A DNA stretch of 64,000 bases from Alkalibacillus haloalkaliphilus. GTDB taxonomy: Bacteria > Bacillota > Bacilli > Bacillales > Alkalibacillaceae. The number at the start of each line of letters is the position of its first letter. Position 1 is the first letter of the stretch. The notes beneath the pieces were generated by a model. The model made no database searches. It was given only the letters and a program-made list of their open reading frames with translations, and was not told the DNA's origin. The stretch is taken from contig NZ_BJYA01000013.1 of assembly GCF_007991275.1 (NCBI RefSeq), positions 86,473 through 150,472 on the forward strand. The letters run 5' to 3'. A program made the position numbers and the translations under genes. Shown here piece after piece: positions 1-8,079 of this stretch.

Positions 1-1141
1 TAATTTGATATGGAACACTAGATTTAACGAAAACGTCCTCCATCGCACGAGATTGAGCATTCGTACGGTACAGAATGGCAATATCTTCGTAACTATATTC
101 ACCTTCATTTACAACCTCTTGAATTTGATCGATAACATAACGCGCTTCTTGACGTTCATCACGTGCTTCAAATAGGCGGATCGTGCTCCCATCTTCATTA
201 TCAGTCCAAAGTTCTTTCGGTTTACGCGAGATATTATTTTCAATAACATCATTTGCTGCTTGCAGAATCGTTTTCGTTGAACGATAGTTTTGCTCTAAAA
301 GGATTGTTCTAGCATCAGGGTAGTCATTTTCAAATGATAAAATGTTATATATGTCAGCACCACGCCATTTATAAATCGACTGGTCTGAGTCACCAACGAC
401 ACATAAGTTGTTAAAACGTTCAGCTAACTTTTGCACGAGTTTATACTGTGCTTTGTTCGTATCTTGGTACTCATCAACGTGAATGTATTGGAATCGATTT
501 TGATAAAAGCGTAACACTTCAGGTACACGGTCAAATAAGAAAAACGTCTCCATAATTAAACTATCAAAATCTAAAGCACCATTTTTCCTTAAAAGTGTTT
601 CATAAGTATCATAAATTGAAGCAATCTTCTCCTCATGATAGTTATTCGCCTGTTGCTTCATCACTTTAGGTGTGATGAGCTGGTTTTTCGCCGAACTAAT
701 CGCAAATTGAATCGAACGAGGATCATATTGTTTAGGATCTAAATCTTGAATCCTTAACGCTTCTTTAATCGCTGTCTTTTGATCTGTCGCATCATAAATT
801 GCAAAGTTACGATTAATACCAATTCGGTCACCATCACGGCGTAAAATACGAACACAAAGCGAGTGGAAGGTCGACATAATAATGTCTTTAGCATCATCTC
901 CAACTAGCTTTTCAACACGTTCTTTCATTTCCCTCGCTGCTTTATTCGTAAATGTAATCGCTAAAACATTATATGGTTGAACCCCTTTTTCAGCTAAAAG
1001 GTATGCAATTCGATGAGTTAAAACACGCGTCTTACCACTACCAGCACCAGCCATCACAAGCAAAGGGCCTTCTGTATGCTTCACTGCTTCTTTCTGTTCG
1101 GTATTCATTGAATTTAATATTTCTTTCATCGTCATGCCCAT
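1..1141 (-). CDS. pcrA: ATP-dependent DNA helicase PcrA, N-terminal 380 residues (partial)
   Basis: UvrD/PcrA-type superfamily 1 helicase, a 3'-5' translocase for repair and plasmid rolling-circle replication. Reading from ATG at 1141, the protein shows the Q-motif region (NTEQKEAV), Walker A ([14 protein letters not shown]), motif Ia ([11 protein letters not shown]), motif II (VDEYQDTN), motif III ([16 protein letters not shown]) and motif IV (LLEQNYRST). The gene leaves the window, so the second half of the helicase core and the C-terminus are not visible. AAAGGTGG precedes the start. It begins 15 bases after pcrB in the same direction, so the two are very likely cotranscribed, as in B. subtilis (pcrB-pcrA-ligA). 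The family call is certain; only the end is missing. Confidence 0.97.
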   Translation of the reverse strand, partial: MGMTMKEILNSMNTEQKEAVKHTEGPLLVMAGAGSGKTRVLTHRIAYLLAEKGVQPYNVLAITFTNKAAREMKERVEKLVGDDAKDIIMSTFHSLCVRILRRDGDRIGINRNFAIYDATDQKTAIKEALRIQDLDPKQYDPRSIQFAISSAKNQLITPKVMKQQANNYHEEKIASIYDTYETLLRKNGALDFDSLIMETFFLFDRVPEVLRFYQNRFQYIHVDEYQDTNKAQYKLVQKLAERFNNLCVVGDSDQSIYKWRGADIYNILSFENDYPDARTILLEQNYRSTKTILQAANDVIENNISRKPKELWTDNEDGSTIRLFEARDERQEARYVIDQIQEVVNEGEYSYEDIAILYRTNAQSRAMEDVFVKSSVPYQI

Positions 1142-1156
1142 GACTATACCACCTTT

Positions 1157-1852
1157 TTACTTTTCTACCTTTTTAACAGCATGAACAGTTCTTAATGCCG
1201 CTTTTAAATCTTCATATATGACATCGCCAACAACGACAACATCAGCATAAGCTGCCATTTCACTTGCTTGTTCTTTCGATCTGATCCCGCCACCGTAAAT
1301 TAATGTCGTGTTATTTAATTCATCACTTACTTGCTTGACTAACTCAGGATCTCCATATGTACCACTATATTCTAAATACATGAAAGGTAAATGCATCAAA
1401 TGTTCGATTAACTGTGCATAAGCAACAACATCTTCTGTCGTCACTTCTTTTGAGTTCGTATATTGGAAAGCTTTCGAATCAGGATTTAACATAACATACC
1501 CTTCCATCATCAACTCTTCCCATTCAATTAAGTCACCATATTCTTTAACTGCATCAATGTGTAAATCAATCATCCACTTCTTATCTTGCGTATTTAATAC
1601 TGTTGGAATGAAATAAAAATCAAAGCCAGGCGTAATAGAAGGAAGATTAGACACTTCTAATACACACGGAACAGAATAACGTCTTACACGTGCTAATAAA
1701 TTAAGAACATCGTCTAATGTAACACCATCTGTCCCACCGATCATCACTGCATCAGTATCCGATTCACACAATGATTCTAAAGCTTCGTCATCTATTGTTT
1801 TATTAGGATCAAGCTTAAATATATGTCGCCAATTTTGATAATCTTCAATCAC
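1157..1852 (-). CDS. pcrB: Heptaprenylglyceryl phosphate synthase PcrB
   Basis: TIM-barrel prenyltransferase that in Bacillaceae joins heptaprenyl diphosphate to sn-glycerol-1-phosphate, giving an archaeal-type ether lipid precursor. The 231 residues match the family length. Visible signatures are AVMIGGTDGVTLDDV near residue 35, EYSGTYGDPELV near 160 and the phosphate-binding loop LIYGGGIRSKEQA near 185, followed by ADVVVVGDVIYED. The start is GTG at 1852 with GGAGG a few bases upstream. It lies directly before pcrA, the usual arrangement. Family membership is very clear; the exact prenyl chain length is inferred from Bacillaceae homologues. Confidence 0.95.
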   Translation of the reverse strand: MIEDYQNWRHIFKLDPNKTIDDEALESLCESDTDAVMIGGTDGVTLDDVLNLLARVRRYSVPCVLEVSNLPSITPGFDFYFIPTVLNTQDKKWMIDLHIDAVKEYGDLIEWEELMMEGYVMLNPDSKAFQYTNSKEVTTEDVVAYAQLIEHLMHLPFMYLEYSGTYGDPELVKQVSDELNNTTLIYGGGIRSKEQASEMAAYADVVVVGDVIYEDLKAALRTVHAVKKVEK

Positions 1853-1956
1853 GTTGATTCCTCCATCGTTTGTTCCTAACCTTACCTATTATATCAAAAA
1901 TCAACCCTAACTTTCATTGAACATCGTATTAAATCTCGTAAAACTCATAGTGAAAG

Positions 1957-1985
1957 TTGAGAAACGTTTTTGGGTATGCTAATAT
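1957..1985 (+). promoter_or_regulatory. Probable SigA promoter of glyQS
   Basis: TTGAGA at 1957-1962 and TAATAT at 1980-1985 are separated by 17 bases, just upstream of the T-box leader. This is a good vegetative promoter by eye; the transcription start has not been mapped. Confidence 0.6.
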
Positions 1986-1994
1986 AAGTTAGAC

Positions 1995-2222
1995 AAAATC
2001 ATAATGGTTTATTTACTGTGAAGGATTAATAGTAGCTATACCCTCTACTACTCAAGCGATTCAGGGATGGTGTGAGCCTGAAGTAAGGTATCAGTGAAAC
2101 GGCAGTCTGGAGTAGATTGATTGAAAGTGGTCGTGCATATAGCACTTCAATCAGGGTGGAACCGCGGGAATAACACTCTCGTCCCTGAGCTAAGCAATTA
2201 GCTCAGAGGCGGGAGTTTTTTG
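1995..2222 (+). promoter_or_regulatory. T-box leader (tRNA-Gly sensing) with terminator
   Basis: The T-box core AGGGTGGAACCGCG lies at 2153-2166 and is followed by a strong intrinsic terminator: CTGAGCTAA and TTAGCTCAG around a GCAA loop, further GC pairs, then a T run ending near 2221. The upstream part (GGATGGTGTGAGCC near 2065) fits stem I. A GGC triplet at 2101-2103, after GTGAAAC, is a candidate glycine specifier but was not proven by folding. Uncharged tRNA-Gly should stabilise the antiterminator and switch on the downstream glycyl-tRNA synthetase. The left boundary is approximate. Confidence 0.93.
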
Positions 2223-2253
2223 TTTATATAAAATGTTACTAGGAGGTACTAAC

Positions 2254-3636
2254 ATGGCACAAGATATGGAACATATTGTTAACCATTGTAAGCACAGAGG
2301 GTTTATTTTCCAAGGGTCTGAAATTTACGGCGGCCTAGCAAACACTTGGGATTACGGCCCACTAGGTATTGAGCTAAAGAAAAACTTAAAAGATGCTTGG
2401 TGGAAAAAGTTCGTCCAAGAATCACCTTATAATGTCGGTTTAGATGCAGCCATTTTAATGAACCCTAAAACGTGGGAAGCAAGTGGTCACTTAGGTAACT
2501 TTAACGACCCAATGATCGACTGTAAAGACTGTAAATCACGTCACCGTGCGGACCATATTATCGAAGATCATTTTGAAGCAAAAGGTGATGAGCGTGTAGT
2601 TGACGGCTTGCCTTTTGAAGAATTAGAAAAGATTATTAACGAAGAAGGAATTGTATGCCCTACATGTGGTTCAGCTAACTTCACTGAAATTCGTCAATTT
2701 AACTTAATGTTTAAGACGTATCAAGGTGTTACAGAAGATTCTTCTGACGAAATTTACATGCGTCCTGAAACAGCACAAGGAATCTTCGTTAACTTCAAAA
2801 ATGTTCAACGTACGATGCGTAAAAAGCTTCCATTCGGTATTGCTCAAATTGGTAAAAGCTTCAGAAATGAAATTACACCTGGTAACTTCATTTTCCGTAC
2901 GCGTGAATTCGAACAAATGGAAATGGAGTTCTTCTGTAAACCTGGTGAAGAGAAAGAATGGTTTACATACTGGTTAGACTTCTGTCATAACTGGTTAACT
3001 AGCTTAGGACTTGATGAAGATAAAGTCCGTCGTCGTGAACATGACGAAGATGAATTATCTCACTACAGTAATGCGACAACTGACTTAGAATATCAATTCC
3101 CATTTGGTTGGGGCGAGCTGTGGGGTATTGCGTCTCGTACTGATTATGACTTAAAACAACACGCTGAACATTCAGGTGAAGATATGGAATATATCGACCA
3201 ACAAACAAATGAACGTTACATTCCGTATGTCATTGAGCCATCATTAGGTGCTGACCGTTTAGCGTTATCATTTTTAACAAATGCTTATGAAGATGAAGAG
3301 CTTGAAGATGGTTCTACGCGAACTGTGATGCATTTCCATCCAGCAGTAGCACCATATAAAGCAGCGATTTTCCCATTATCTAAGAAGTTATCTGAAGAAG
3401 CTCAAGAAGTATTCCAAGACTTGGCGAAGGACTTCATGGTTGATTACGACGAATCAGGATCAATCGGTAAACGCTACCGCCGCCATGATGAAATTGGAAC
3501 ACCTTATTGCATTACGTATGACTTTGATTCAAAAGAAGATGGACAAGTAACTGTTCGTAACCGTGACACAATGGAACAATCACGCATGCCAATTGCAGAA
3601 CTAAAGTCGTTCCTACAAGAAAAAGTGAGTTATTAA
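2254..3636 (+). CDS. glyQS: Glycyl-tRNA synthetase, single-chain alpha2 type
   Basis: Class II synthetase that charges tRNA-Gly. It is the single-chain form (glyQS/glyS type), not the alpha2-beta2 enzyme. Motifs seen include [20 protein letters not shown] at the N-terminus, a CPTCG zinc-ribbon-like insert near residue 142, motif 2 with [20 protein letters not shown] near 205, and motif 3 [14 protein letters not shown] near 330, then an anticodon-binding domain. The chosen ATG at 2254 has AGGAGGT at 2241-2247; an in-frame ATG at 2233 would add seven residues but lacks this spacing. From 2254 the protein has 460 residues, the normal length. Controlled by the T-box immediately upstream. Confidence 0.97.
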   Translation: MAQDMEHIVNHCKHRGFIFQGSEIYGGLANTWDYGPLGIELKKNLKDAWWKKFVQESPYNVGLDAAILMNPKTWEASGHLGNFNDPMIDCKDCKSRHRADHIIEDHFEAKGDERVVDGLPFEELEKIINEEGIVCPTCGSANFTEIRQFNLMFKTYQGVTEDSSDEIYMRPETAQGIFVNFKNVQRTMRKKLPFGIAQIGKSFRNEITPGNFIFRTREFEQMEMEFFCKPGEEKEWFTYWLDFCHNWLTSLGLDEDKVRRREHDEDELSHYSNATTDLEYQFPFGWGELWGIASRTDYDLKQHAEHSGEDMEYIDQQTNERYIPYVIEPSLGADRLALSFLTNAYEDEELEDGSTRTVMHFHPAVAPYKAAIFPLSKKLSEEAQEVFQDLAKDFMVDYDESGSIGKRYRRHDEIGTPYCITYDFDSKEDGQVTVRNRDTMEQSRMPIAELKSFLQEKVSY

Positions 3637-3640
3637 ACAA

Positions 3641-3680
3641 AAGCTCCCCAGCCTCTATTGAGACTGGGGAGCTTCTTTAT
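3641..3680. terminator. Intrinsic terminator between convergent glyQS and mgtE
   Basis: Perfect 11-bp stem AAGCTCCCCAG/CTGGGGAGCTT (3641-3651 with 3664-3674). There is a T-rich tail on both strands, so it can serve both convergent genes. Confidence 0.85.
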
Positions 3681-3685
3681 AGCTA

Positions 3686-5053
3686 CTACATTAAATAATG
3701 AATCATTGAAGTCGCAATCGTAAAGTAAATGAGTAATCCCATAATATCGTTTAACGTTGTAATAAATGGACCTGATGCGACTGCAGGGTCAATTTTAAAT
3801 TTATCAATGATTAACGGTATGATTGAACCAGTTAAAGTTGAAATGCTCAATGTTAATAATATTGACGTACCAACAACACCAGCTAATGCTAAATTTTGAT
3901 CATAAAAAATTATAATTAAAATGGCAAGTGTAACTGCACTTCCTAAACCAATCATAACTCCTGTGAAAAATTCACGCCTTAACACACGCCACACATTACG
4001 TTTATCAAACGTACCAATCGCTAAGTTACGCACCATAACCGCAAGTGACTGTGTACCTGTATTACCAGCTGAGTCCATAATTAACGGGATAAATGCAGCT
4101 AAAATAACAATGGCTTCTAACGTTTCCTCGAACTGGCCAATCACTTCAGCTGTAATTAGGCCCAAAAACATTAACATAATAATCCACGGTGCACGCTTCT
4201 TTGCTGCATCCCATGCTGTAACGTCTGTACCTGTAGCACCTCTTACCGCTGAAATTTCTCCGAAGTCTTCTGTGGCCTCTTCTTCAATAACATCAAGAAT
4301 GTCATCGACCGTAATAATACCAACTAATTTATTGTCATCTGTAATAACTGGAACAGCCAAAAAGTCATACTTCTGAATTAACCGTGCAACTTCCTCTTGG
4401 TCTTGGTTAACTTTAACTGAAACAACTCGTGTGCTCATCACATCTTCAATATTAACTTCAGGTTCGTTTGTTATTAAATCTCTTAACGAGACAACCCCTA
4501 CTAAAGAACCTTCAGTATCAGTGACATAAATGTAGTAAATTGTTTCAGCTTCAGGCGCTTCATCACGAAGACGTGACATAACACTTTGTACGGTATCAGT
4601 CGTTTTAATCGCAATATATTCTGTTGCCATAAGAGCACCAGCTGTTTCTTCTTGGTACTCCATAATCTTCTTAACTCGCTTTGCTGCCACTTGGTCCATT
4701 TCTCCCAATGCAGCATTAACGTCTTGTTCACTTAATTCTGTTAAATAATCGGCAACGTCATCTGAAGCCATCTCATTTAACGTCGCAATCCACTTATTGC
4801 GATCCATTTCATCCATTACATTTTTCTGTTCGTCAATTTCTAACCCTTGTAAAATATCTGCTAACTGCTCAGGTGTAAGAACAGAATACACTTTCTGGCG
4901 TAACCTTTTATCGTCTAACTTTTGAAACCAGTCCACCTGATCCTGAATATGAAGTGATTGTAATGATTCTTGAAATAAATCTAATTTATTTTCTTCTAAA
5001 TAATCTTTTAACTGTTGGAATAAGTTAGACTTATTCACACGACGCATCATCAT
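3686..5053 (-). CDS. mgtE: Magnesium transporter MgtE
   Basis: Homodimeric Mg2+ channel of the MgtE family in the cytoplasmic membrane. The 455 residues follow the family order: acidic N-domain (about 1-130, with LTPEQLADILQGL repeats), two CBS domains (about 135-260, e.g. LVGVVSLRDLITNEPEV and LVGIITVDDILDVIEEEA), a connecting helix and a C-terminal five-helix pore (about 285-455, with IMDSAGNTGTQSLAVMVRN). Mg2+ binding to the N-CBS part is known to close the channel. ATG at 5053 has AAAGGAGG about 7 bases upstream. Upstream on the same strand lie an M-box riboswitch, a terminator and a short leader ORF whose stop is just before this RBS, suggesting both RNA and translational control by Mg2+. 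Confidence 0.96.
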   Translation of the reverse strand: MMMRRVNKSNLFQQLKDYLEENKLDLFQESLQSLHIQDQVDWFQKLDDKRLRQKVYSVLTPEQLADILQGLEIDEQKNVMDEMDRNKWIATLNEMASDDVADYLTELSEQDVNAALGEMDQVAAKRVKKIMEYQEETAGALMATEYIAIKTTDTVQSVMSRLRDEAPEAETIYYIYVTDTEGSLVGVVSLRDLITNEPEVNIEDVMSTRVVSVKVNQDQEEVARLIQKYDFLAVPVITDDNKLVGIITVDDILDVIEEEATEDFGEISAVRGATGTDVTAWDAAKKRAPWIIMLMFLGLITAEVIGQFEETLEAIVILAAFIPLIMDSAGNTGTQSLAVMVRNLAIGTFDKRNVWRVLRREFFTGVMIGLGSAVTLAILIIIFYDQNLALAGVVGTSILLTLSISTLTGSIIPLIIDKFKIDPAVASGPFITTLNDIMGLLIYFTIATSMIHYLM

Positions 5054-5071
5054 TGTAGAGCCTCCTTTTGA

Positions 5072-5158
5072 TTAGCCCCCACCTGTCAAAGTGATAGGGG
5101 GTGAATATAATTTGCTTGTTAAATATTGATTGAAGTTAAAACTCGAATCGGGATCCAT
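5072..5158 (-). CDS. Candidate Mg2+-sensing leader peptide upstream of mgtE (28 aa)
   Basis: Short ORF between the M-box terminator and mgtE. AGGAGGTG (5168-5175) precedes three in-frame ATGs; the best spaced is at 5158 (11 bases), and ATGs at 5167 and 5182 are alternatives. From 5158 it encodes 28 residues starting MDPDSSFNFNQYL and ending YSPPITLTGGG. The stop is only about 4 bases upstream of the mgtE RBS, so coupling is possible. The M-D-P-D start resembles E. coli MgtL (M-E-P-D), whose acidic/proline N-terminus destabilises ribosomes at low Mg2+. Bases at its start (GTGATGGGGG, 5161-5170) are complementary to CCCCCTATCAC at its end (5091-5101) with one bulge. Expression is not shown; this is inference from position, RBS and composition. 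Confidence 0.5.
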   Translation of the reverse strand: MDPDSSFNFNQYLTSKLYSPPITLTGGG

Positions 5159-5230
5159 ATCCCCCATCACCTCCTGATGCATCTCGTTAGGTTAGGGTCC
5201 ATAATTAATATTAATTTCCCTAATTTAGCC

Positions 5231-5275
5231 AAAAATAAAGCTCTCTTTCCTCAAACATGGAGAAAAGAGAGCTCT
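5231..5275 (-). terminator. M-box expression-platform terminator
   Basis: On the minus strand, AGCTCTCTTTTCTCC and GGAAAGAGAGCT form a stem followed by TTTATTTTT. It lies directly after the M-box aptamer and before the leader ORF and mgtE, where Mg2+-dependent termination is expected. Confidence 0.85.
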
Positions 5276-5289
5276 CTTATGAAAAAGTC

Positions 5290-5468
5290 AATGATAACAA
5301 TATCCGACCTTCTCCTCCATTCGTTTGAGCTTTAGCACTGAACGGCATAGGACTTAGTCCAGCTACGTTAAAAACCACCTTAAGTCGATGGTTCTTGTTG
5401 ACCCATTGGCGTCTTTGGACGTTTTTGGGCAGTAGCGTATCTCCGAACAGGAGCCTCACCTAACGAGG
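5290..5468 (-). promoter_or_regulatory. M-box (ykoK) magnesium riboswitch
   Basis: The minus strand carries the highly conserved M-box sequence: CGTTAGGTGAGGCTCCTGT, then GATACGCTACTGCCCAAAAA, GTCCAAAGACGCCAATGGGT, CATCGACTTAAGGTGG, GTCCTATGCCGTTCAGTGCT and AAAGCTCAAACGA. This class binds several Mg2+ ions, compacts, and lets the downstream terminator form. It precedes mgtE, its usual target. Confidence 0.96.
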
Positions 5469-5489
5469 ATTATCAAATTTTCCTTTTAT

Positions 5490-5518
5490 AGAATACATGA
5501 TATGCATTCCCTAGTCAA
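5490..5518 (-). promoter_or_regulatory. Probable promoter of the M-box-mgtE transcript
   Basis: On the minus strand TTGACT (5513-5518) and TATTCT (5490-5495) are separated by exactly 17 bases and lie about 25 bases before the first conserved M-box bases. Good match to a SigA promoter. Confidence 0.65.
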
Positions 5519-5626
5519 TTGGTGTTTAAACATTTTTTAATGAATGACCTAATAGACTTTACACTTGTTCTATGCTATCTTTACGGTAATTAACGCTATT
5601 GTTTGATTAGATTTGAGGGTTCAAAT

Positions 5627-6019
5627 TTGAAAACATATTTTATCAATGTCATTGCTGTTGCAATTGGGGGCGCACTTGGAGCAATTCTCCGCTTCAGTGT
5701 TGACTTACCACTTTACGATACATATTTTCCGATTAATACGATTATTGTTAACTTAATCGGAAGTTTAATACTCGGTACTCTTACAGCAATTTATATTATT
5801 AAAGATACACGAGAATGGATTAAGGCTGGTTTAGGTGTAGGCTTTTGTGGTGGGTTTACGACGATGTCTGCTCTTGCTAACGATGCATTTGTGCTCATTG
5901 AAAACGGGGATATTCTTTTGTTCACGTTATACTTATTCATTTCATTTATTGGCGGTATCGGATTAGCTGTTTTAGGTTATGTTTCGTTAATGAAATGGAA
6001 AGCAGGTGATCCGTCATGA
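5627..6019 (+). CDS. crcB: Fluoride channel CrcB/Fluc, first paralogue
   Basis: Small four-helix membrane protein that exports fluoride. Bacillaceae often carry two adjacent copies that may form heterodimers. Seen here: GGALGAILRFSVD at the N-terminus, NLIGSLILGTLTAIY, GFCGGFTTMSALANDAF (the family GxxGGxTTxS motif) and further hydrophobic helices. The start is probably TTG at 5627 with GAGGG seven bases upstream; an in-frame TTG at 5603 has no RBS. From 5627 it has about 130 residues, a normal length. It overlaps the next crcB by four bases (ATGA). No fluoride riboswitch was recognised upstream. Confidence 0.92.
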   Translation: MKTYFINVIAVAIGGALGAILRFSVDLPLYDTYFPINTIIVNLIGSLILGTLTAIYIIKDTREWIKAGLGVGFCGGFTTMSALANDAFVLIENGDILLFTLYLFISFIGGIGLAVLGYVSLMKWKAGDPS

Positions 6020-6396
6020 GTATCACGTTAGTGGCAATCGGAGGAGCTATTGGAGCCGTCTTGAGATACTTACTAGGCTTATTCATTATGAGTAACCGAA
6101 AAAAAGAAGGACTTCCCACTGCTATGTTAATCGTAAATCTAGTGGGTTCGTTAGGTTTAGGTTTGTTCATCGGTGTTTATAACCCAGGGTCTGAACCGTT
6201 ACAAAATCCACTATACTTATTATTTAGCATTGGTTTTTTCGGTGCTTTTACGACCTTCTCAACATTTAGTGTTGAAGCTATGCAACTGATCCAAAAGCGT
6301 CAGTTAAAGCTTTTTTGGACGTACGTATTAATGAGTGTTTTAGGTTCTATCATTCTTTTTGGTTTAAGCGTGGCTGTCACAGTACAATTAGCCTAG
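6016..6396 (+). CDS. crcB: Fluoride channel CrcB/Fluc, second paralogue
   Basis: Second member of the CrcB pair, 126 residues with four hydrophobic segments. Visible motifs are GGAIGAVLRYLLGLF, VNLVGSLGLGLFIGVY and GFFGAFTTFSTFSVEAMQL. The last corresponds to the pore and phenylalanine-box region of Fluc channels. The ATG overlaps the first gene's stop (ATGA), so translation is coupled and 1:1 expression is likely. A GAACCCG-type terminator follows from 6402. The function is well established for the family; a heterodimer is inferred from pairing. Confidence 0.92.
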   Translation: MSITLVAIGGAIGAVLRYLLGLFIMSNRKKEGLPTAMLIVNLVGSLGLGLFIGVYNPGSEPLQNPLYLLFSIGFFGAFTTFSTFSVEAMQLIQKRQLKLFWTYVLMSVLGSIILFGLSVAVTVQLA

Positions 6397-6401
6397 TTAA
6401 T

Positions 6402-6445
6402 ATACAAAACCCGAATGAAATCACTTTTGACTTCGTTCGGGTTTA
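6402..6445 (+). terminator. Terminator after the crcB pair
   Basis: AAACCCGAA...TTCGTTCGGGTTT forms a stem around a loop of about 10 bases and is followed by a T-rich stretch. A near-identical hairpin occurs at 10288-10330, also followed by the same repeat element. Confidence 0.8.
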
Positions 6446-6458
6446 TCTTTTTAGCTCC

Positions 6459-6576
6459 GCTCCATCAAAATGCTCCGCTTTCCGTGGGCGGCTGTTGAGC
6501 CCCCTCGTGCTACGCACTGCGGGGTCTCACCCTGGCCTTTGCTCCCACAGGAGTCTACGCATTTTGATTCCGCTAA
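6459..6576. repeat. Bacillaceae palindromic repeat, copy 1
   Basis: About 118 bp bounded by the inverted repeat ATCAAAATGC (6464-6473) and GCATTTTGAT (6559-6568), with internal GC-rich blocks such as TCCGTGGGCGGCT and CTCCCACAGGAGTC. The 105-bp core matches copy 2 (10349-10453) with the same length and about five differences by eye. It has no coding capacity and could be a MITE or a structured RNA repeat. Confidence 0.85.
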
Positions 6577-6661
6577 GAGATTGCTTAACTAAGCTGAAAT
6601 GCCAATTACTGTGTTTCCACCACACTCCAACCCTTTTGTCTTATCTTTTTTTGGATTAGAT

Positions 6662-6970
6662 TTACTTTTCGTTTTTCTTTTCTTCATGAACTCGGTCTAA
6701 TACTAATTCATACGCATCGTTACCGTAATTCAGGCAACGTTTTACGCGGGAGATTGTTGCAGTTGATGCACTCGTCTCCTCTTCAATCTTTTGATACGTA
6801 TGCCCTTCACGAAGCATGCGAGCAACATCTAAACGTTGAGCTAATGCTTGTACTTCATTCACAGTAGCTACATCATCAAAAAATCGATAACACTCTTCTA
6901 CATCTTTTAACTGCAAAATAGCTTCAAATAATTGGTCTAGCTCTCTACCTCTTAATTTATCAATTTGCAT
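6662..6970 (-). CDS. yerC: YerC/TrpR-like DNA-binding protein
   Basis: 102-residue helix-turn-helix protein of the YerC/YecD family related to TrpR. The core AQRLDVARMLREGHTYQKIE and the recognition segment ETSASTATISRVKRCLNYG give the TrpR-like HTH at about residues 45-85. GAGGAGG is well placed before the ATG. It ends the yerA-yerB-yerC run, starting 16 bases after yerB, as in B. subtilis. The target operator and any ligand are not known for this family member, so regulation of a specific pathway is not claimed. Confidence 0.9.
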   Translation of the reverse strand: MQIDKLRGRELDQLFEAILQLKDVEECYRFFDDVATVNEVQALAQRLDVARMLREGHTYQKIEEETSASTATISRVKRCLNYGNDAYELVLDRVHEEKKNEK

Positions 6971-6986
6971 TGCGATTACCTCCTCA

Positions 6987-8045
6987 TTACTCGTATGTAA
7001 CTGCTTCTAACAACCCAGGTGATGTCGGAATAACATTAACCCACGTCTGACCTGGTACAAGTTCAACTTCTTCCCCATCTATTGTTGGTACCATAATGTC
7101 ATTAACAGTTTGCCACTCAATTTCCTTAATAGTACCTTGTTGCAGCAAGTAACCATTACCTCCTGATTCAATGTCGATATCTCTTCTTCCAACATCATCG
7201 ATGACACGGTGGTCTGTTTCATAAATTAACACATTATCCAAAACAACAGGCTCATTTGTATCTAAATCTACAGACTGTTCGCCATCACTATACCTTAAGT
7301 ACCCATCTTCAGACTCATCAAATTGATAAGACACCCGAGTATTACTTGCATAGCTGATTTCCACTTGTTCAGCCGTTTCTCCATCAATTTCTTCTACATC
7401 AGATAATGACATGAAATTTAATGAATCATGCTCTTGCTCAACATTAATATTATTACGTGTTGCCACATCATAGGCATTCTCTAGCATAACATAAGAATCG
7501 TGTGGCGCGCTTCTATGATTTGCACGTTTGAATAAAAACTGATCATTATCATAATAAGCACCATTCAAATTCGTGACCCAACCAGCTCTTAAATCTTCTT
7601 CAATAAAATCGGCCGCCCCATGATATACATAAATGGCACCATGGTTTTTCGCCGTTTCTATATAATATGAGCGGGCACTTCTTACAGGGCCGACTTCTTC
7701 AGGAATATTACTATGATATAAGGCCAACAACCTTGTTATATCGCCTTCAGCTAAAAATTCATAAACGATATCAGCATGAACTAATCCTGTTTGAGGTCTT
7801 GCCGCAGGATGATTATTTACTTGTACAGCTAAAGTTCTCCTGTCAAACTCCTGATCAGCTTCCTCACCCGTTAGTGGGAACGTAAATTCAGGATCCACAT
7901 ATTCTTCTTCCTCTTCAACTTCTTCTTGTTCTTCGGTGTCATTTTCTTCAGGTGTTTCTTCTTGTTCTAAACTTTCGTCTTCCCCGTTACATGCTACTAA
8001 CACTAGTAAAAGTGCTATAGCGAGCACTAATAACCTTTTGTTCAT
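6987..8045 (-). CDS. yerB: YerB lipoprotein, DUF3048 domain
   Basis: Secreted lipoprotein of the YerB/DUF3048 family. The signal peptide ends in the lipobox LVAC, followed by an acidic linker rich in E/D (about residues 20-45), then the DUF3048 region (RRTLAVQVNNHPAARPQTGL, SARSYYIETAKNHGAIYVYH) and the C-terminal companion domain (GQTWVNVIPTSPG at the end). ATG at 8045 is preferred because GGGTG sits about eight bases upstream; an in-frame GTG at 8054 is too close to it. The biochemical role is unknown. It lies between yerA and yerC in one likely operon. Confidence 0.9.
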   Translation of the reverse strand: MNKRLLVLAIALLLVLVACNGEDESLEQEETPEENDTEEQEEVEEEEEYVDPEFTFPLTGEEADQEFDRRTLAVQVNNHPAARPQTGLVHADIVYEFLAEGDITRLLALYHSNIPEEVGPVRSARSYYIETAKNHGAIYVYHGAADFIEEDLRAGWVTNLNGAYYDNDQFLFKRANHRSAPHDSYVMLENAYDVATRNNINVEQEHDSLNFMSLSDVEEIDGETAEQVEISYASNTRVSYQFDESEDGYLRYSDGEQSVDLDTNEPVVLDNVLIYETDHRVIDDVGRRDIDIESGGNGYLLQQGTIKEIEWQTVNDIMVPTIDGEEVELVPGQTWVNVIPTSPGLLEAVTYE

Positions 8046-8079
8046 CCTCAACACCCTTTATTGTTTATATACTAACATT

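Noticed and set aside
5277..5459. 60-residue minus-strand ORF
   Set aside because: It is the M-box riboswitch read as protein.
5521..5626. Fluoride riboswitch before crcB
   Set aside because: I could not find the conserved pseudoknot sequences of the crcB motif.
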